From assembly GCA_041484845.1 (NCBI GenBank), contig JBGPIK010000239.1, positions 1-10,377 of the forward strand: a stretch of DNA of 10,377 bases, in the 5' to 3' direction. The position numbers and the translations under genes were made by a program. This document shows, piece by piece, positions 1 to 6,707 of this stretch. Numbering within the stretch: position 1 is the stretch's first letter; the number at the start of each line of letters is the position of its first letter. The notes below the pieces were generated by a model. It saw nothing but the letters and a program-made list of their open reading frames with translations. It ran no database searches and had not been told where the DNA came from. Source of the DNA: JBGPIK01 sp041484845. GTDB taxonomy: Bacteria > Desulfobacterota > Binatia > UBA9968.

Positions 1-241
1 CGTTCTGGAACAAGGGCGCAAGCTTGCAGGGAGAAGTTAACCGGATTGCCATTCGACGAAACATTTGCTCACCACGAAACTGCTATGGTTGAAAGTTTTC
101 TCCGTTTACGTAAGTTTTTGCTCGCGTAGGGTGCGCTTTGCGCACCGTCGGGCGAAACGGTGCGCGCTGAGCAACGCCGCGAAGCGTAAAATTCTGAATG
201 ATAGCGCCCACCGGCTCTACCGTTTGAGCGATAAGGACGCC
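1..241. other. Left-edge region without a confident gene
   Basis: No gene can be supported here. A short frame open from base 2 ends in TAA at 38-40 (12 codons) and could be the C-terminus of an upstream gene, but it is too short to identify. The rest holds the small palindromic repeat at 130-165 and the ribosome-binding region of the first binding protein. The frame of that protein is open back to base 65, but those extra residues are rich in Arg and Cys, run through the palindromic repeat and would bury the signal peptide, so I treat this stretch as non-coding. Confidence 0.5.
130..165. repeat. Small palindromic (REP-like) repeat with two alternative stems
   Basis: GGTGCGC (130-136) and GCGCACC (140-146) form a perfect 7-bp stem around a TTT loop. 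A second CGGTGCGC (158-165) can instead pair with GCGCACCG (140-147) as an 8-bp stem. The two folds share the middle arm and exclude each other. This layout resembles dispersed extragenic palindromes. It lies about 75 bases upstream of the start codon at 242, so if transcribed it would be in the leader of that gene. Whether it is repeated elsewhere in the genome cannot be seen here. Confidence 0.5.
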
Positions 242-1195
242 ATGCTGAACAAGCACCGAATGATTTTAACCGCCCTCGGATTTGTCGTGTTGCTCACGTT
301 GCGTCCGCCAACGGAAGCGCAGGCAGAAAACATCAAGATCGGCATTCCTTCTCTTTCGGTAACCACCATGCCGCTTGCCGTCGCCAAGGAGCAGGGATTC
401 TTTCAAAAAGAGGGGCTCAACGTCGACATAGTCATGATGCCCGCCTCGCTTAATATCAAAGTGCTGCTCACCGGCGAGATCCAATATGCCACCACCGTCG
501 GTTCAGCCGTGGTTGCCGCGGTGCGCGGCATCAACACGCGCGTGGTGATGTGCTTTGTCGATCGACCGCTCCTCGATCTCGTGGGAACGCCGGACATTCG
601 CTCGCTGTCGGACCTCAGAGGGAAACTGTTGGGAATTTCCTCGCGCGGGGGCCTTCATGACGTCAGCATGCGCGCCATCCTCACGCAGTCCGGAATCGAT
701 CCCTCTCAGGTGACGCTTCTCACGGTCGGCACGCAAGGCTCGATGTTCGCCGCCTTGAAAGCAGGACGGATCTCCGCCGGGCTGCTCAATCCGCCGCAGA
801 ACTTTATCGCTTACCGGGAGGGGCTGAAGAATTTAGCGTTCGCCGGCAACTATGTGCGCTTGCCGAGCACGGGTCTGGTATCGATGAAGGACACCCTGGA
901 GCGCTCCCCCGATCAGATCCGGCGCATGATCCGCGCTCTGACCCGCGCGCGAGCCTTTGCCAGAGAGAACAAAGCCGCAACTATCACCGTACTCAAGCGC
1001 TTTCTCAGAATAGATGACGAGGATTTGGCGGCCAAGATCTACGACTATCATAAGCGCGCCGAGACGCCGGACGGCAAAATCGATGCCGCGCTCGCCAGCG
1101 AAACGATCCGAGAGACGCGCCAGGCCGAAGGGATCACGCGCGAGATTCCTGTCAATCAGGTTTTTGATTTTAGCTACGTGGACTCCGCTAACTGA
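242..1195 (+). CDS. NMT1/SsuA/TauA-like ABC transporter substrate-binding protein (SBP1)
   Basis: This 317-residue protein is exported to the periplasm (or anchored at the membrane) and probably delivers a small organic solute to an ABC importer. The start at 242 is chosen because AAGGA (233-237) precedes it and the protein then opens with a classical signal peptide: MLNKHR, a hydrophobic stretch, and a likely cleavage after AQA near residue 28. The mature chain begins IKIGIPSLSVTTMPLAVAKE, the usual NMT1/THI5-like opening, then EGLNVDIV. Later come SLSDLRGKLLGIS and a domain-2 segment around GSMFAALKAGRISAGLLNPP. Length fits the family. No permease or ATPase gene is adjacent, so it is an orphan binding protein. 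It converges on SBP2 across a repeat-containing gap. The family call is solid; the ligand cannot be read from sequence. Confidence 0.88.
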   Translation: MLNKHRMILTALGFVVLLTLRPPTEAQAENIKIGIPSLSVTTMPLAVAKEQGFFQKEGLNVDIVMMPASLNIKVLLTGEIQYATTVGSAVVAAVRGINTRVVMCFVDRPLLDLVGTPDIRSLSDLRGKLLGISSRGGLHDVSMRAILTQSGIDPSQVTLLTVGTQGSMFAALKAGRISAGLLNPPQNFIAYREGLKNLAFAGNYVRLPSTGLVSMKDTLERSPDQIRRMIRALTRARAFARENKAATITVLKRFLRIDDEDLAAKIYDYHKRAETPDGKIDAALASETIRETRQAEGITREIPVNQVFDFSYVDSAN

Positions 1196-1220
1196 CGCAT
1201 TGTTCATGGCCTGAGGAAGA

Positions 1221-1456
1221 ATGGCGGCACAGTGTCGATCAATGGGTGAGCCTGGAGGAGCGAAGGCACGGACCTGCCCTGAGTGGAGTCGAAGGGGACG
1301 AACAGCTTCAAACCCATGCTTGGTGCTCGGCTCGCCGCTCGTCCTTCTCTCAGGAGTGCACTCCAGAGACTCGGGTTGCAGTCTACTCCAAGGCACAGGC
1401 CCATTGCCTTCGCTCCGGAGGGCTCGCCCATCGATCACGGTCACCCACCAACAATC
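1221..1456. repeat. MITE-like inverted-repeat element, copy 1
   Basis: Bases 1237-1276 and 1396-1436 are inverted copies of each other, with 32 of about 40 positions matching, including an uninterrupted GAGCGAAGGCA core. Weaker similarity continues outward to roughly 1221 and 1456. The arms share sequence with the arms of the second copy at 5365-5610 (ACAGTGTCG, then a TGAG block, then AGCGAARGCA), so both belong to one family. There is no reading frame that looks protein-coding inside. It lies in the gap between the convergent genes SBP1 and SBP2, where its long stem could also help end transcription. No clear target-site duplication was found. Confidence 0.6.
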
Positions 1457-1472
1457 AAGTAACTCCCTCGCG

Positions 1473-2495
1473 TTACCGGGCGTAGAGAGCTTTAATAAAT
1501 CCGCTCTCATCGATCTCGCGGACAAAGCTTTCATCGACAAAAGACTTCGGATCGGCACCTTTGGCTTTGGGCTCGTCCTGCGCGACGAAATCTAAAATCG
1601 TCTGAACGCCTCTTATCGAAGGATAAGGCGCTTCGTTGTAGTACTTTGAAGCCAGCAGATTGTAGGAAAGCTCCAGGTATCTGACGTCCCGTTCCTGTTC
1701 CGACTGGATTCTCAGTTTCTTGCGCAGCACATCGATGCTTTCCCGTTTATGTTTTTTGAAGTAGGCAATCCCTTCGATATAGCCTTTCATGAATCGCACG
1801 GGTTGATCCCGGTTCCTGCGCAGGAAGCTGCGGCTGGTTTCAAGCGTGCTCTGCAGATAGACGATGTCCATTTCTCCGGGCTCGGCCAACACCCGGTATC
1901 CCTTATCCTCGGCAAGGAAAAAGGTGGGCATGTCCAAGAGGGCGGCATCGATGCCGCCTTTATCGAGACTGGCTAGCATGGCGGGCGACGAGCCCACTTG
2001 AATCATCTGCACGTCGTCGAGGCGCCAATTCCATTTTTTGAGTATCAGTTGCAGCGCGATATGAGAGGCTGAGCCAAACCGCGTTATGCCGACTTTTTTA
2101 CCTTTCAGCTCTTGCGGCGTCTTGATCTCGGGCCGGGAGAGAAGACGCTGCAACCCCTTGCTCAACGTCGAGGCAACGATGACGACATCCGCGCCTTTAA
2201 GCACCGCGCGAACCGATCCGTCACCGCCGCCCGTGGAGAATTGAATTTCTCCTGCAAGGAGGGAAGCGATCGTCCTGTTGGCGCCGCCGCCGAGGATGAT
2301 CAACTCGGCATCGATGCCATATTTGCTGAACAGCCCTTTGTCTTGCGCCACGAATAGGCGTCCCAAAGTGGCGCTGCTTGAGCTCAAGCCGACCCTGATT
2401 TTATCCGCAGCGTTCGATAACGCCGCCGCGGCGAGCAGGAATAAGAAAACAGGGGTAAAAAATTCTATAATCAGGAAATACCGTTGCGGTTTCAT
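1473..2495 (-). CDS. NMT1-like ABC transporter substrate-binding protein (SBP2)
   Basis: This 340-residue protein is a periplasmic solute-binding protein of the NMT1/SsuA type. The start at 2495 is supported by AAGGAGA (complement of 2501-2507) five bases upstream and by the signal peptide that follows: MKPQR, a long hydrophobic core (FLIIEFFTPVFLFLLAAAA) and likely cleavage in ALSNAA. The frame is open further upstream to 2714, but that part lacks a signal and is low-complexity. The mature chain has the family pattern KIRVGLSSSSATLGRLFVAQ, DKGLFSKYGIDAELI, GGANRTIASLLAGEIQFSTG and TPQELKGKKVGITRFGS. The C-terminal pattern (FMKGYIEGIA, then DESGFIKALYAR) matches SBP3 closely, so SBP2 and SBP3 are paralogues of one subgroup and SBP1 is more distant. 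It is divergent from the grdE-like gene. No transporter core genes are nearby. Ligand unknown. Confidence 0.88.
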   Translation of the reverse strand: MKPQRYFLIIEFFTPVFLFLLAAAALSNAADKIRVGLSSSSATLGRLFVAQDKGLFSKYGIDAELIILGGGANRTIASLLAGEIQFSTGGGDGSVRAVLKGADVVIVASTLSKGLQRLLSRPEIKTPQELKGKKVGITRFGSASHIALQLILKKWNWRLDDVQMIQVGSSPAMLASLDKGGIDAALLDMPTFFLAEDKGYRVLAEPGEMDIVYLQSTLETSRSFLRRNRDQPVRFMKGYIEGIAYFKKHKRESIDVLRKKLRIQSEQERDVRYLELSYNLLASKYYNEAPYPSIRGVQTILDFVAQDEPKAKGADPKSFVDESFVREIDESGFIKALYAR

Positions 2496-2737
2496 CGATG
2501 TCTCCTTGCCGTAGCCTATTCGAGCGATGGTTCCGTGCGAGGATGAACATGTCGCGTTGCTTATACCACAGTCGTCGCTCGTTGCAGAAATGAATTTTTG
2601 ATTCCTGCAGCTCGAATATGACCCGCCGCGCTGCGGCTTTCTGAAGTCTTGGCGTAAGCGCAGAAACGCCTGCGATTTTTTGGCTGGACATTTTCTTTGC
2701 CTTGGCTTAAGCATGCCTTCGGATGAGGTCTGCAGCC
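2496..2737. promoter_or_regulatory. Divergent intergenic region between SBP2 and the grdE-like gene
   Basis: This 242-base gap must carry the start signals for SBP2 (leftward) and for the grdE/grdB-like pair (rightward). It contains the SBP2 ribosome-binding site (2501-2507, read on the minus strand), a weak hairpin followed by six Ts (2659-2681), and GAGG (2725-2728) in front of the ATG at 2738. I did not find a convincing sigma-70 promoter pair for either direction. Confidence 0.4.
2659..2681 (+). terminator. Weak terminator- or attenuator-like hairpin in the leader of the grdE-like gene
   Basis: CGCAG (2659-2663) pairs with CTGCG (2670-2674) around a six-base loop, followed by A and then six Ts (2676-2681). 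The stem is only five base pairs, so termination would be weak. No plus-strand gene lies just upstream. If real, it would act as an attenuator for the grdE/grdB-like pair, whose first start codon is about 57 bases downstream. Confidence 0.22.
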
Positions 2738-4024
2738 ATGCGGCTTGAACTGTTAGATTATCAGCTCGAAGATATTCAGTGGGGAGAGCGCACCCTGCTC
2801 CGCGGCGGCACGCTCTTTTTGAACCCCACCGATGTTCAACAGCGGATCAAAGATCTGGCGCGCAATATCGGCGCGCATCTAGATCTCGCTCGTCCCGGCG
2901 AATCGAAGCGGATCGTTCACGTTCTGGATACCATGCATCCGCTGGAGAAGACGGATTCGTCCCTGCGCACCTTTCCCGGGTTCGACCTGCCGGCCAGTCT
3001 TGTTGGAACGGGCCGCACCGTGCGGCTGCGCAACATGCTGATCACCATCACCGGGCTATTTCCTCACCCGGAGACGATGACGCCGCTTGAAAGGCCCAGA
3101 GAAGGCATCATCGATATGTCCGGCGCGGGCGCGCTTTATTCCTACGGATCGAACCTCTTCCATCTGGTGCTCACGCTCGAGCCCGAGCCTGTGGTTTCCA
3201 ACATGGCGTTCGACCAGGTGTTGCGCAGCATCGGAATACGTCTTGCGCGCTGGCTTGCGCAGGTCGAGAAACTTGACGTGGAGCCGGAACGGCACACGAG
3301 CGAACTTTTCAAGCCGGAAATAAAATTGCCGAAAGTCGTCCTCATCTACCAGGTTCAGAGTCAGATTCCGTTCGTCCGCACCTTTTATTATGGCGAGGAG
3401 ATTTCGCGCACGCTCGCCGCTTTCGTTCACCCGAACGAATTTTTCGACGGCGCAGTGGTGAGCGGCAATTTCAAGAGCGAGCGCAAAACCCCAACGTCTC
3501 TGCACTGTGCGAATCCGTTTATAGAGGAGTTGGTCCAAAGACACGGCAAGGAGGTGGAGTTTTTGGGAGTGATCCTTTCCAAGGGCTATAACGATAGCTT
3601 CGAGCAGAAAAAGAAGATGGGACTCTGGAGCGCCCGCCTGGCGCGAAATCTCGGTGCCGATGGGGCGGTGGCGATCATGGAAGGCACCGGCAACACCACC
3701 GTCGATTTTATGCAGACGGTCAAAGCCTGCGAAGAGGAAGGGATTAAGACAGTAGCCATTCTGCACGAAGACAATGGCCCAAAGGGATATGAGAGACCGC
3801 TGGTCGATCATCCTGTCGAGGCCAACGCCATGATCAGCCGCGGCAATCGCTCGGAGAAGTTTATCCTGCGCCCGCTGCACACCGTGATCGGCGGCAACAC
3901 CATTGATCTGCACTTGAAAGCGACGCAGGATCCGCGCGTGCCTTTCCTTTTCGATCCAACGATCTATTTCGCATCCCATTGCCAGATGGGGATGAGCCGC
4001 TTGCGCGCGGCTTATGAAAGCTGA
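2738..4024 (+). CDS. grdE: GrdE-like subunit of glycine/sarcosine/betaine reductase component B, lacking the pyruvoyl Cys
   Basis: This 428-residue protein matches the GrdE/GrdG/GrdI family, the precursor that in clostridia is cut at an Asn-Cys bond to give two chains with a pyruvoyl cofactor that binds the amine substrate. Family signs: start MRLELLDY, ARPGESKRI (51-59), EGIIDMSGAGALYSYGSNL (122-140), PKVVLIYQVQSQ (198-209), DGAVVSGN (237-244), FLGVIL (275-280), LGADGAVAIMEGTGN (305-319), VIGGNTID (383-390). The start at 2738 is chosen over the in-frame ATG at 2723 because MRLEL is the family N-terminus and GAGG (2725-2728) is well placed. After SGN the expected Cys is Phe245, and the second Cys of the usual SGNCxxxC stretch is also missing; Cys257 is the closest alternative. 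It is therefore doubtful that this protein self-processes. It is 12 bases from the grdB-like gene, surely one operon. Family assignment is firm; the substrate is unknown. Confidence 0.85.
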   Translation: MRLELLDYQLEDIQWGERTLLRGGTLFLNPTDVQQRIKDLARNIGAHLDLARPGESKRIVHVLDTMHPLEKTDSSLRTFPGFDLPASLVGTGRTVRLRNMLITITGLFPHPETMTPLERPREGIIDMSGAGALYSYGSNLFHLVLTLEPEPVVSNMAFDQVLRSIGIRLARWLAQVEKLDVEPERHTSELFKPEIKLPKVVLIYQVQSQIPFVRTFYYGEEISRTLAAFVHPNEFFDGAVVSGNFKSERKTPTSLHCANPFIEELVQRHGKEVEFLGVILSKGYNDSFEQKKKMGLWSARLARNLGADGAVAIMEGTGNTTVDFMQTVKACEEEGIKTVAILHEDNGPKGYERPLVDHPVEANAMISRGNRSEKFILRPLHTVIGGNTIDLHLKATQDPRVPFLFDPTIYFASHCQMGMSRLRAAYES

Positions 4025-4036
4025 GGTGAAACCGAA

Positions 4037-5341
4037 ATGGCAAAAATTTTACATTACCTCAATCAATTCTTCGCCGGCATCGGCGGCGAGGACAAAGCCG
4101 GACAAGAGCTTTTGTTTTTGCCCAAACCCGTCGGACCCGGCAACTGGTTGTGCGACTCGCTAAAAAACCATGGAGTGGAATATGCCACGGTGGTCTGCGG
4201 CGACAACTATTTTCACGAGCAAGAAGAAGCCGCCCTGGCTTCATTGACCGAAACAATCACCCAATTTGCGCCGGAGCTGTTCATTGCCGGACCGGCGTTT
4301 CATGCGGGAAGATACGGCATCGCCTGCGCGAAGACGTCGAGCTTCGTGCGCGAGCGCTGGGACATTCCGGCGCTCACGGGCCTGTTCGAAGAAAATCCCG
4401 GGACCCGGGAAATCGGCCGCCATGTCTATGTCATCCAGACGGGTTCGTCGGCCGCTTCCATGCAGGCAACGCTCAAACGCTTCGCCGAGCTAGCGGCGCT
4501 CCTGTTGGAGAAGGACTTTGACAAGATCGAGCGCTTCAAAGAAGAACATTGTCTCAAGATCCCACGACGATTTACCGTTCAGAGCACTGCTCCCGACTAC
4601 GCGCGCGCCGTGGACATGTTATTGGCGAAGCTCCAGGGAAAGCCTTTCGAGAGCGAAATCCCGCGCATCGAGTCTGAGCCCCATCCGATTCCCGACGCGA
4701 TCGAGAATCTCGCTGGCGCGACGCTCGCTATCGTCACGGAAGGCGGCATGGTGCCGAAAGGCAATCCGGACCGGTTGGAAAGCTCTCGCGGCACGAAATA
4801 TTTTAAATATTCGATCAAAGACCGCGACAACTTGAGACAGGGCGAGTTCGAAGCGATGCATACCGGCTACGACACCTCCACGGTCAACCAGGATCCGGAC
4901 CGGCTGGTTCCTGTGGACGCGTTACGCAGGTTAGAGCGCGCGGGAAAATTCAGCCGGCTTCATGACTATTACTATGTGACCACCGGAACCGGCGCCATGC
5001 CGGCCAAAATGCAGGAGCTCGGCGCTGGCATCGCGGCCGAACTCTCCGCCTCCGCCATCGACGGAGTTATCCTCACCGCCACTTGAGGCACCGGCACTCG
5101 TAGCGGCGCTACGATCGCAAAGGAAATCGAGAAAAAGGGCATTCCGGTGGTGCTGGTCACTTGCTTGTCAAACGTCGCCACCCAGGTCGGCGTGGGAAGA
5201 ATCATGGCCGGCAGCAAGTTTCACTATCCGGTGGGAAATCCCGATCTCACGGCCGAGGAAGAGCTCGCCTGGCGCATCGAGCTCATGACCAAGGCCCTGC
5301 GTGTCCTGCAAACTCCGGCTACTGCTCCGACCGTCTTTTAA
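4037..5341 (+). CDS. grdB: GrdB-family reductase selenoprotein (Sec at codon 350), read through TGA 5084-5086
   Basis: Read with TGA as selenocysteine this gene gives 434 residues, the usual GrdB/GrdF/GrdH length (component B of glycine/sarcosine/betaine reductase, which uses Sec to take over the substrate's carboxymethyl group). GAGGTG (4023-4028) overlaps the preceding stop and sits eight bases before the ATG. Family signs: KILHYLNQFFAGIGGEDKA (3-21), VGPG (32-35), ATVVCGDNYF, IAGPAFHAGRYGIAC, PALTGLFEENPG, TEGGMVPKGNPDR, HTGYDTS, then DGVILTAT-U-GTGTRSGATIAKEIEKKGIPVV, and after the Sec GRIMAGSKFHYPVGNP and the terminal TVF. Upstream and downstream parts are in the same frame with no other stop. 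A hairpin follows the TGA (5098-5114). The family's UxxCxxC motif is here UGTGTRS, so both cysteines are lost. A true nonsense mutation is the alternative, but intact conservation on both sides and the hairpin make it unlikely. Confidence 0.87.
5084..5086 (+). other. In-frame TGA read as selenocysteine
   Basis: The codon sits between ILTAT and GTGTRSGAT, exactly where the GrdB family carries Sec, at codon 350 of this gene. There are 84 more sense codons before TAA (5339-5341). Insertion of Sec would need SelA, SelB, SelC and SelD elsewhere in the genome; none are in this window. Confidence 0.85.
5098..5114 (+). promoter_or_regulatory. Bacterial SECIS-like stem-loop
   Basis: TCGTAGC (5098-5104) pairs perfectly with GCTACGA (5108-5114), giving a 7-bp stem capped by the triloop GGC (5105-5107). 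The stem begins 11 bases after the TGA and the loop is 19-21 bases after it. Bacterial SECIS elements lie within the coding region just 3' of the UGA, with a short apical stem and a G among the first loop bases bound by SelB; the position and loop fit this. The bulged U known from E. coli fdhF is not apparent. Confidence 0.72.
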
Positions 5342-5364
5342 CAACCTGTGATGCCCTCCGATTA

Positions 5365-5610
5365 AACCCGGGTTCGGCAGTTGAAGTTACAGTGTCGGCT
5401 GCGCAAGGTGTGAGACTAGAGTAGCGAAAGCACCGACCTGCGCGGGTTCAAAGTCTTTTTTGGCGCTTGGCAATCTGTTGCAAGCGAGTTACGGAAATCA
5501 CTCACGGCACCGCTGGTCTCAAACTTCTTAGAGGTAGTGGCCCATTGCTTTCGCTACGGAGGGCTCGCACCTTGCTCCCTCCGTCGATTTCTAACTGCGG
5601 AATCCGGGTT
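5365..5610. repeat. MITE-like inverted-repeat element, copy 2
   Basis: Outer arms: AACCCGGGTTCGGCAGTT (5365-5382) and its near complement at 5593-5610. Inner arms: 5404-5438 and 5539-5574 are inverted copies sharing CAAGGTG and GTAGCGAAAGCA without a break. The region between is non-coding. The element is about 246 bases and is a diverged relative of the one at 1221-1456, with the same order of blocks. It begins 23 bases after the stop of the grdB-like gene and ends five bases before a TTGACA box in front of SBP3. No transposase is present; movement, if any, would have needed one elsewhere. No target duplication is apparent. Confidence 0.6.
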
Positions 5611-5614
5611 CCGG

Positions 5615-5644
5615 TTGACATCATACTCCGTTCCCGCCTACTCT
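5615..5644 (+). promoter_or_regulatory. Candidate sigma-70-type promoter of SBP3
   Basis: A perfect TTGACA (5615-5620) is followed after 18 bases by TACTCT (5639-5644), a poor -10 box. It is about 73 bases upstream of the SBP3 start and directly follows the end of the repeat element at 5365-5610. The -35 match is good but the -10 is weak, so this is only a suggestion. Confidence 0.28.
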
Positions 5645-5717
5645 CGGGCTAACCATCTTCGTTCGTCCGGCTGCTGGTGAAATTTGCACCGCGACGATTT
5701 TCCTCAGGAGGTTTCAA

Positions 5718-6707
5718 ATGAAAAAGCCCCGCTCCTACTTTCTTTTCTGCATCATCGCGCTGTTAATCCTGTTCGCGCGCCGGGACTCGGCTCAAGGCGC
5801 GGAAAAAGTTTACATCGGCTATAGCGCCATCTCCGCCGCCACGGCGCCGTTATGGGTCGCCAACGATCGAGGGTTGTTAAAAAAATATGGTTTGGATGCG
5901 GAACTGATCTACCTCGCGGGCGGATCAAGAGTCGCACTTGGAATGGAGGCCGATTCTATTCAGACCGGCCTCTTCAACGATGGCGCTGCCGTCGAAGCGC
6001 GCCTTGCCGGCGGGCATACTTTAGTGACCGGCTCGGTATATGATGTTTACTATTTTCAGATTTTCGGCAAGCCCACGATTCAAAGTCCGAAAGACCTCAA
6101 AGGCAAAACCATCGCCGCCAGCCGGGCAGGCGCCGCGTCAGAATACGGCATACACGAGGCTTTAGCGAAATACGGGCTCAAGGAAAACGACTACAAAATG
6201 GTTTACGTCGGCGGCACGGACGCGCGCGTGCAGGTGCTCCAGCAGGGCCTTGTGGATGCCTCGATCATCTCGCCTCCCAATGGTCTCATCGCGCAGAAAC
6301 TCGGTTTCAAAGAGATCTTGAACCTGATGCAGATGAAGCTTCCTTTCGGCTACATGGGCATCGGCGTCAATGAAGTCTGGCTGCGTAATCACCGCCCGAC
6401 GATGCTTAATTTTATGAAAGGTTATCTCGAAGGATTGGCGCTCGCGCGCAAAGACCAGGAGTATACGATGCGCACCATTGGCAAATACTCCCAGCTTAAA
6501 GATCGGGAAATCTTGTTAGAGAGCTACCGTACTAGCATTCCCTACATCCCGGAAAAGCCCTATGTCAGCAAAGAGATCATCGCGGCGGCGCTCAGACTGT
6601 CTAAAAGACCCGATGCGAGGAACGCCGATCCCGAGAAGTTCTATGACAATAGCGTCGTCAAGGAACTCGATGCATCAGGATTCATCGCCTCGCTCTTCGG
6701 CAAATAG
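5718..6707 (+). CDS. NMT1-like ABC transporter substrate-binding protein (SBP3)
   Basis: This 329-residue protein is an exported solute-binding protein. A strong AGGAGG (5706-5711) lies six bases before the ATG, and the N-terminus is a signal peptide: MKKPR, a hydrophobic core (YFLFCIIALLILFA) and likely cleavage after AQG-A. The mature part follows the family layout: KVYIGYSAISAATAPLWVAN, DRGLLKKYGLDAELIYLAGG, SPKDLKGKTIAASRAGAASE, a TDARVQVLQQGLVDASIISPP domain-2 segment, then FMKGYLEGLALARK and the terminal DASGFIASLFGK. The last two segments closely resemble SBP2 (FMKGYIEGIA, DESGFIKALYAR). It follows the grdB-like gene on the same strand but is separated by 376 bases containing a repeat and a possible promoter, so it is probably its own transcription unit. 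No permease or ATPase gene is near. Confidence 0.9.
   Translation: MKKPRSYFLFCIIALLILFARRDSAQGAEKVYIGYSAISAATAPLWVANDRGLLKKYGLDAELIYLAGGSRVALGMEADSIQTGLFNDGAAVEARLAGGHTLVTGSVYDVYYFQIFGKPTIQSPKDLKGKTIAASRAGAASEYGIHEALAKYGLKENDYKMVYVGGTDARVQVLQQGLVDASIISPPNGLIAQKLGFKEILNLMQMKLPFGYMGIGVNEVWLRNHRPTMLNFMKGYLEGLALARKDQEYTMRTIGKYSQLKDREILLESYRTSIPYIPEKPYVSKEIIAAALRLSKRPDARNADPEKFYDNSVVKELDASGFIASLFGK

Noticed and set aside
65..241. N-terminal extension of SBP1 to an upstream start at 65
   Set aside because: It would place 59 Arg/Cys-rich residues before a clear signal peptide, run through a palindromic repeat, and ignore the ribosome site at 233-237.
1221..1595. Open frames of 66-124 codons on both strands in the gap after SBP1
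   Set aside because: They lie over the inverted-repeat element or the end of SBP2 in other frames and have no ribosome site or family pattern.
2496..2714. N-terminal extension of SBP2 to 2714
   Set aside because: The extra 73 residues show no family similarity, hide the signal peptide, and the good ribosome site (2501-2507) is directly before the ATG at 2495.
3056..3979. A 307-codon open frame on the minus strand inside the grdE-like gene
   Set aside because: It is antisense to a well-supported gene, shows no family pattern, and long antisense frames are common opposite GC-rich genes.
5147..5341. A separate small gene starting at GTG 5147
   Set aside because: It is in frame with the grdB-like gene across the TGA and equals the conserved C-terminal end of that family, so it is part of the same selenoprotein.
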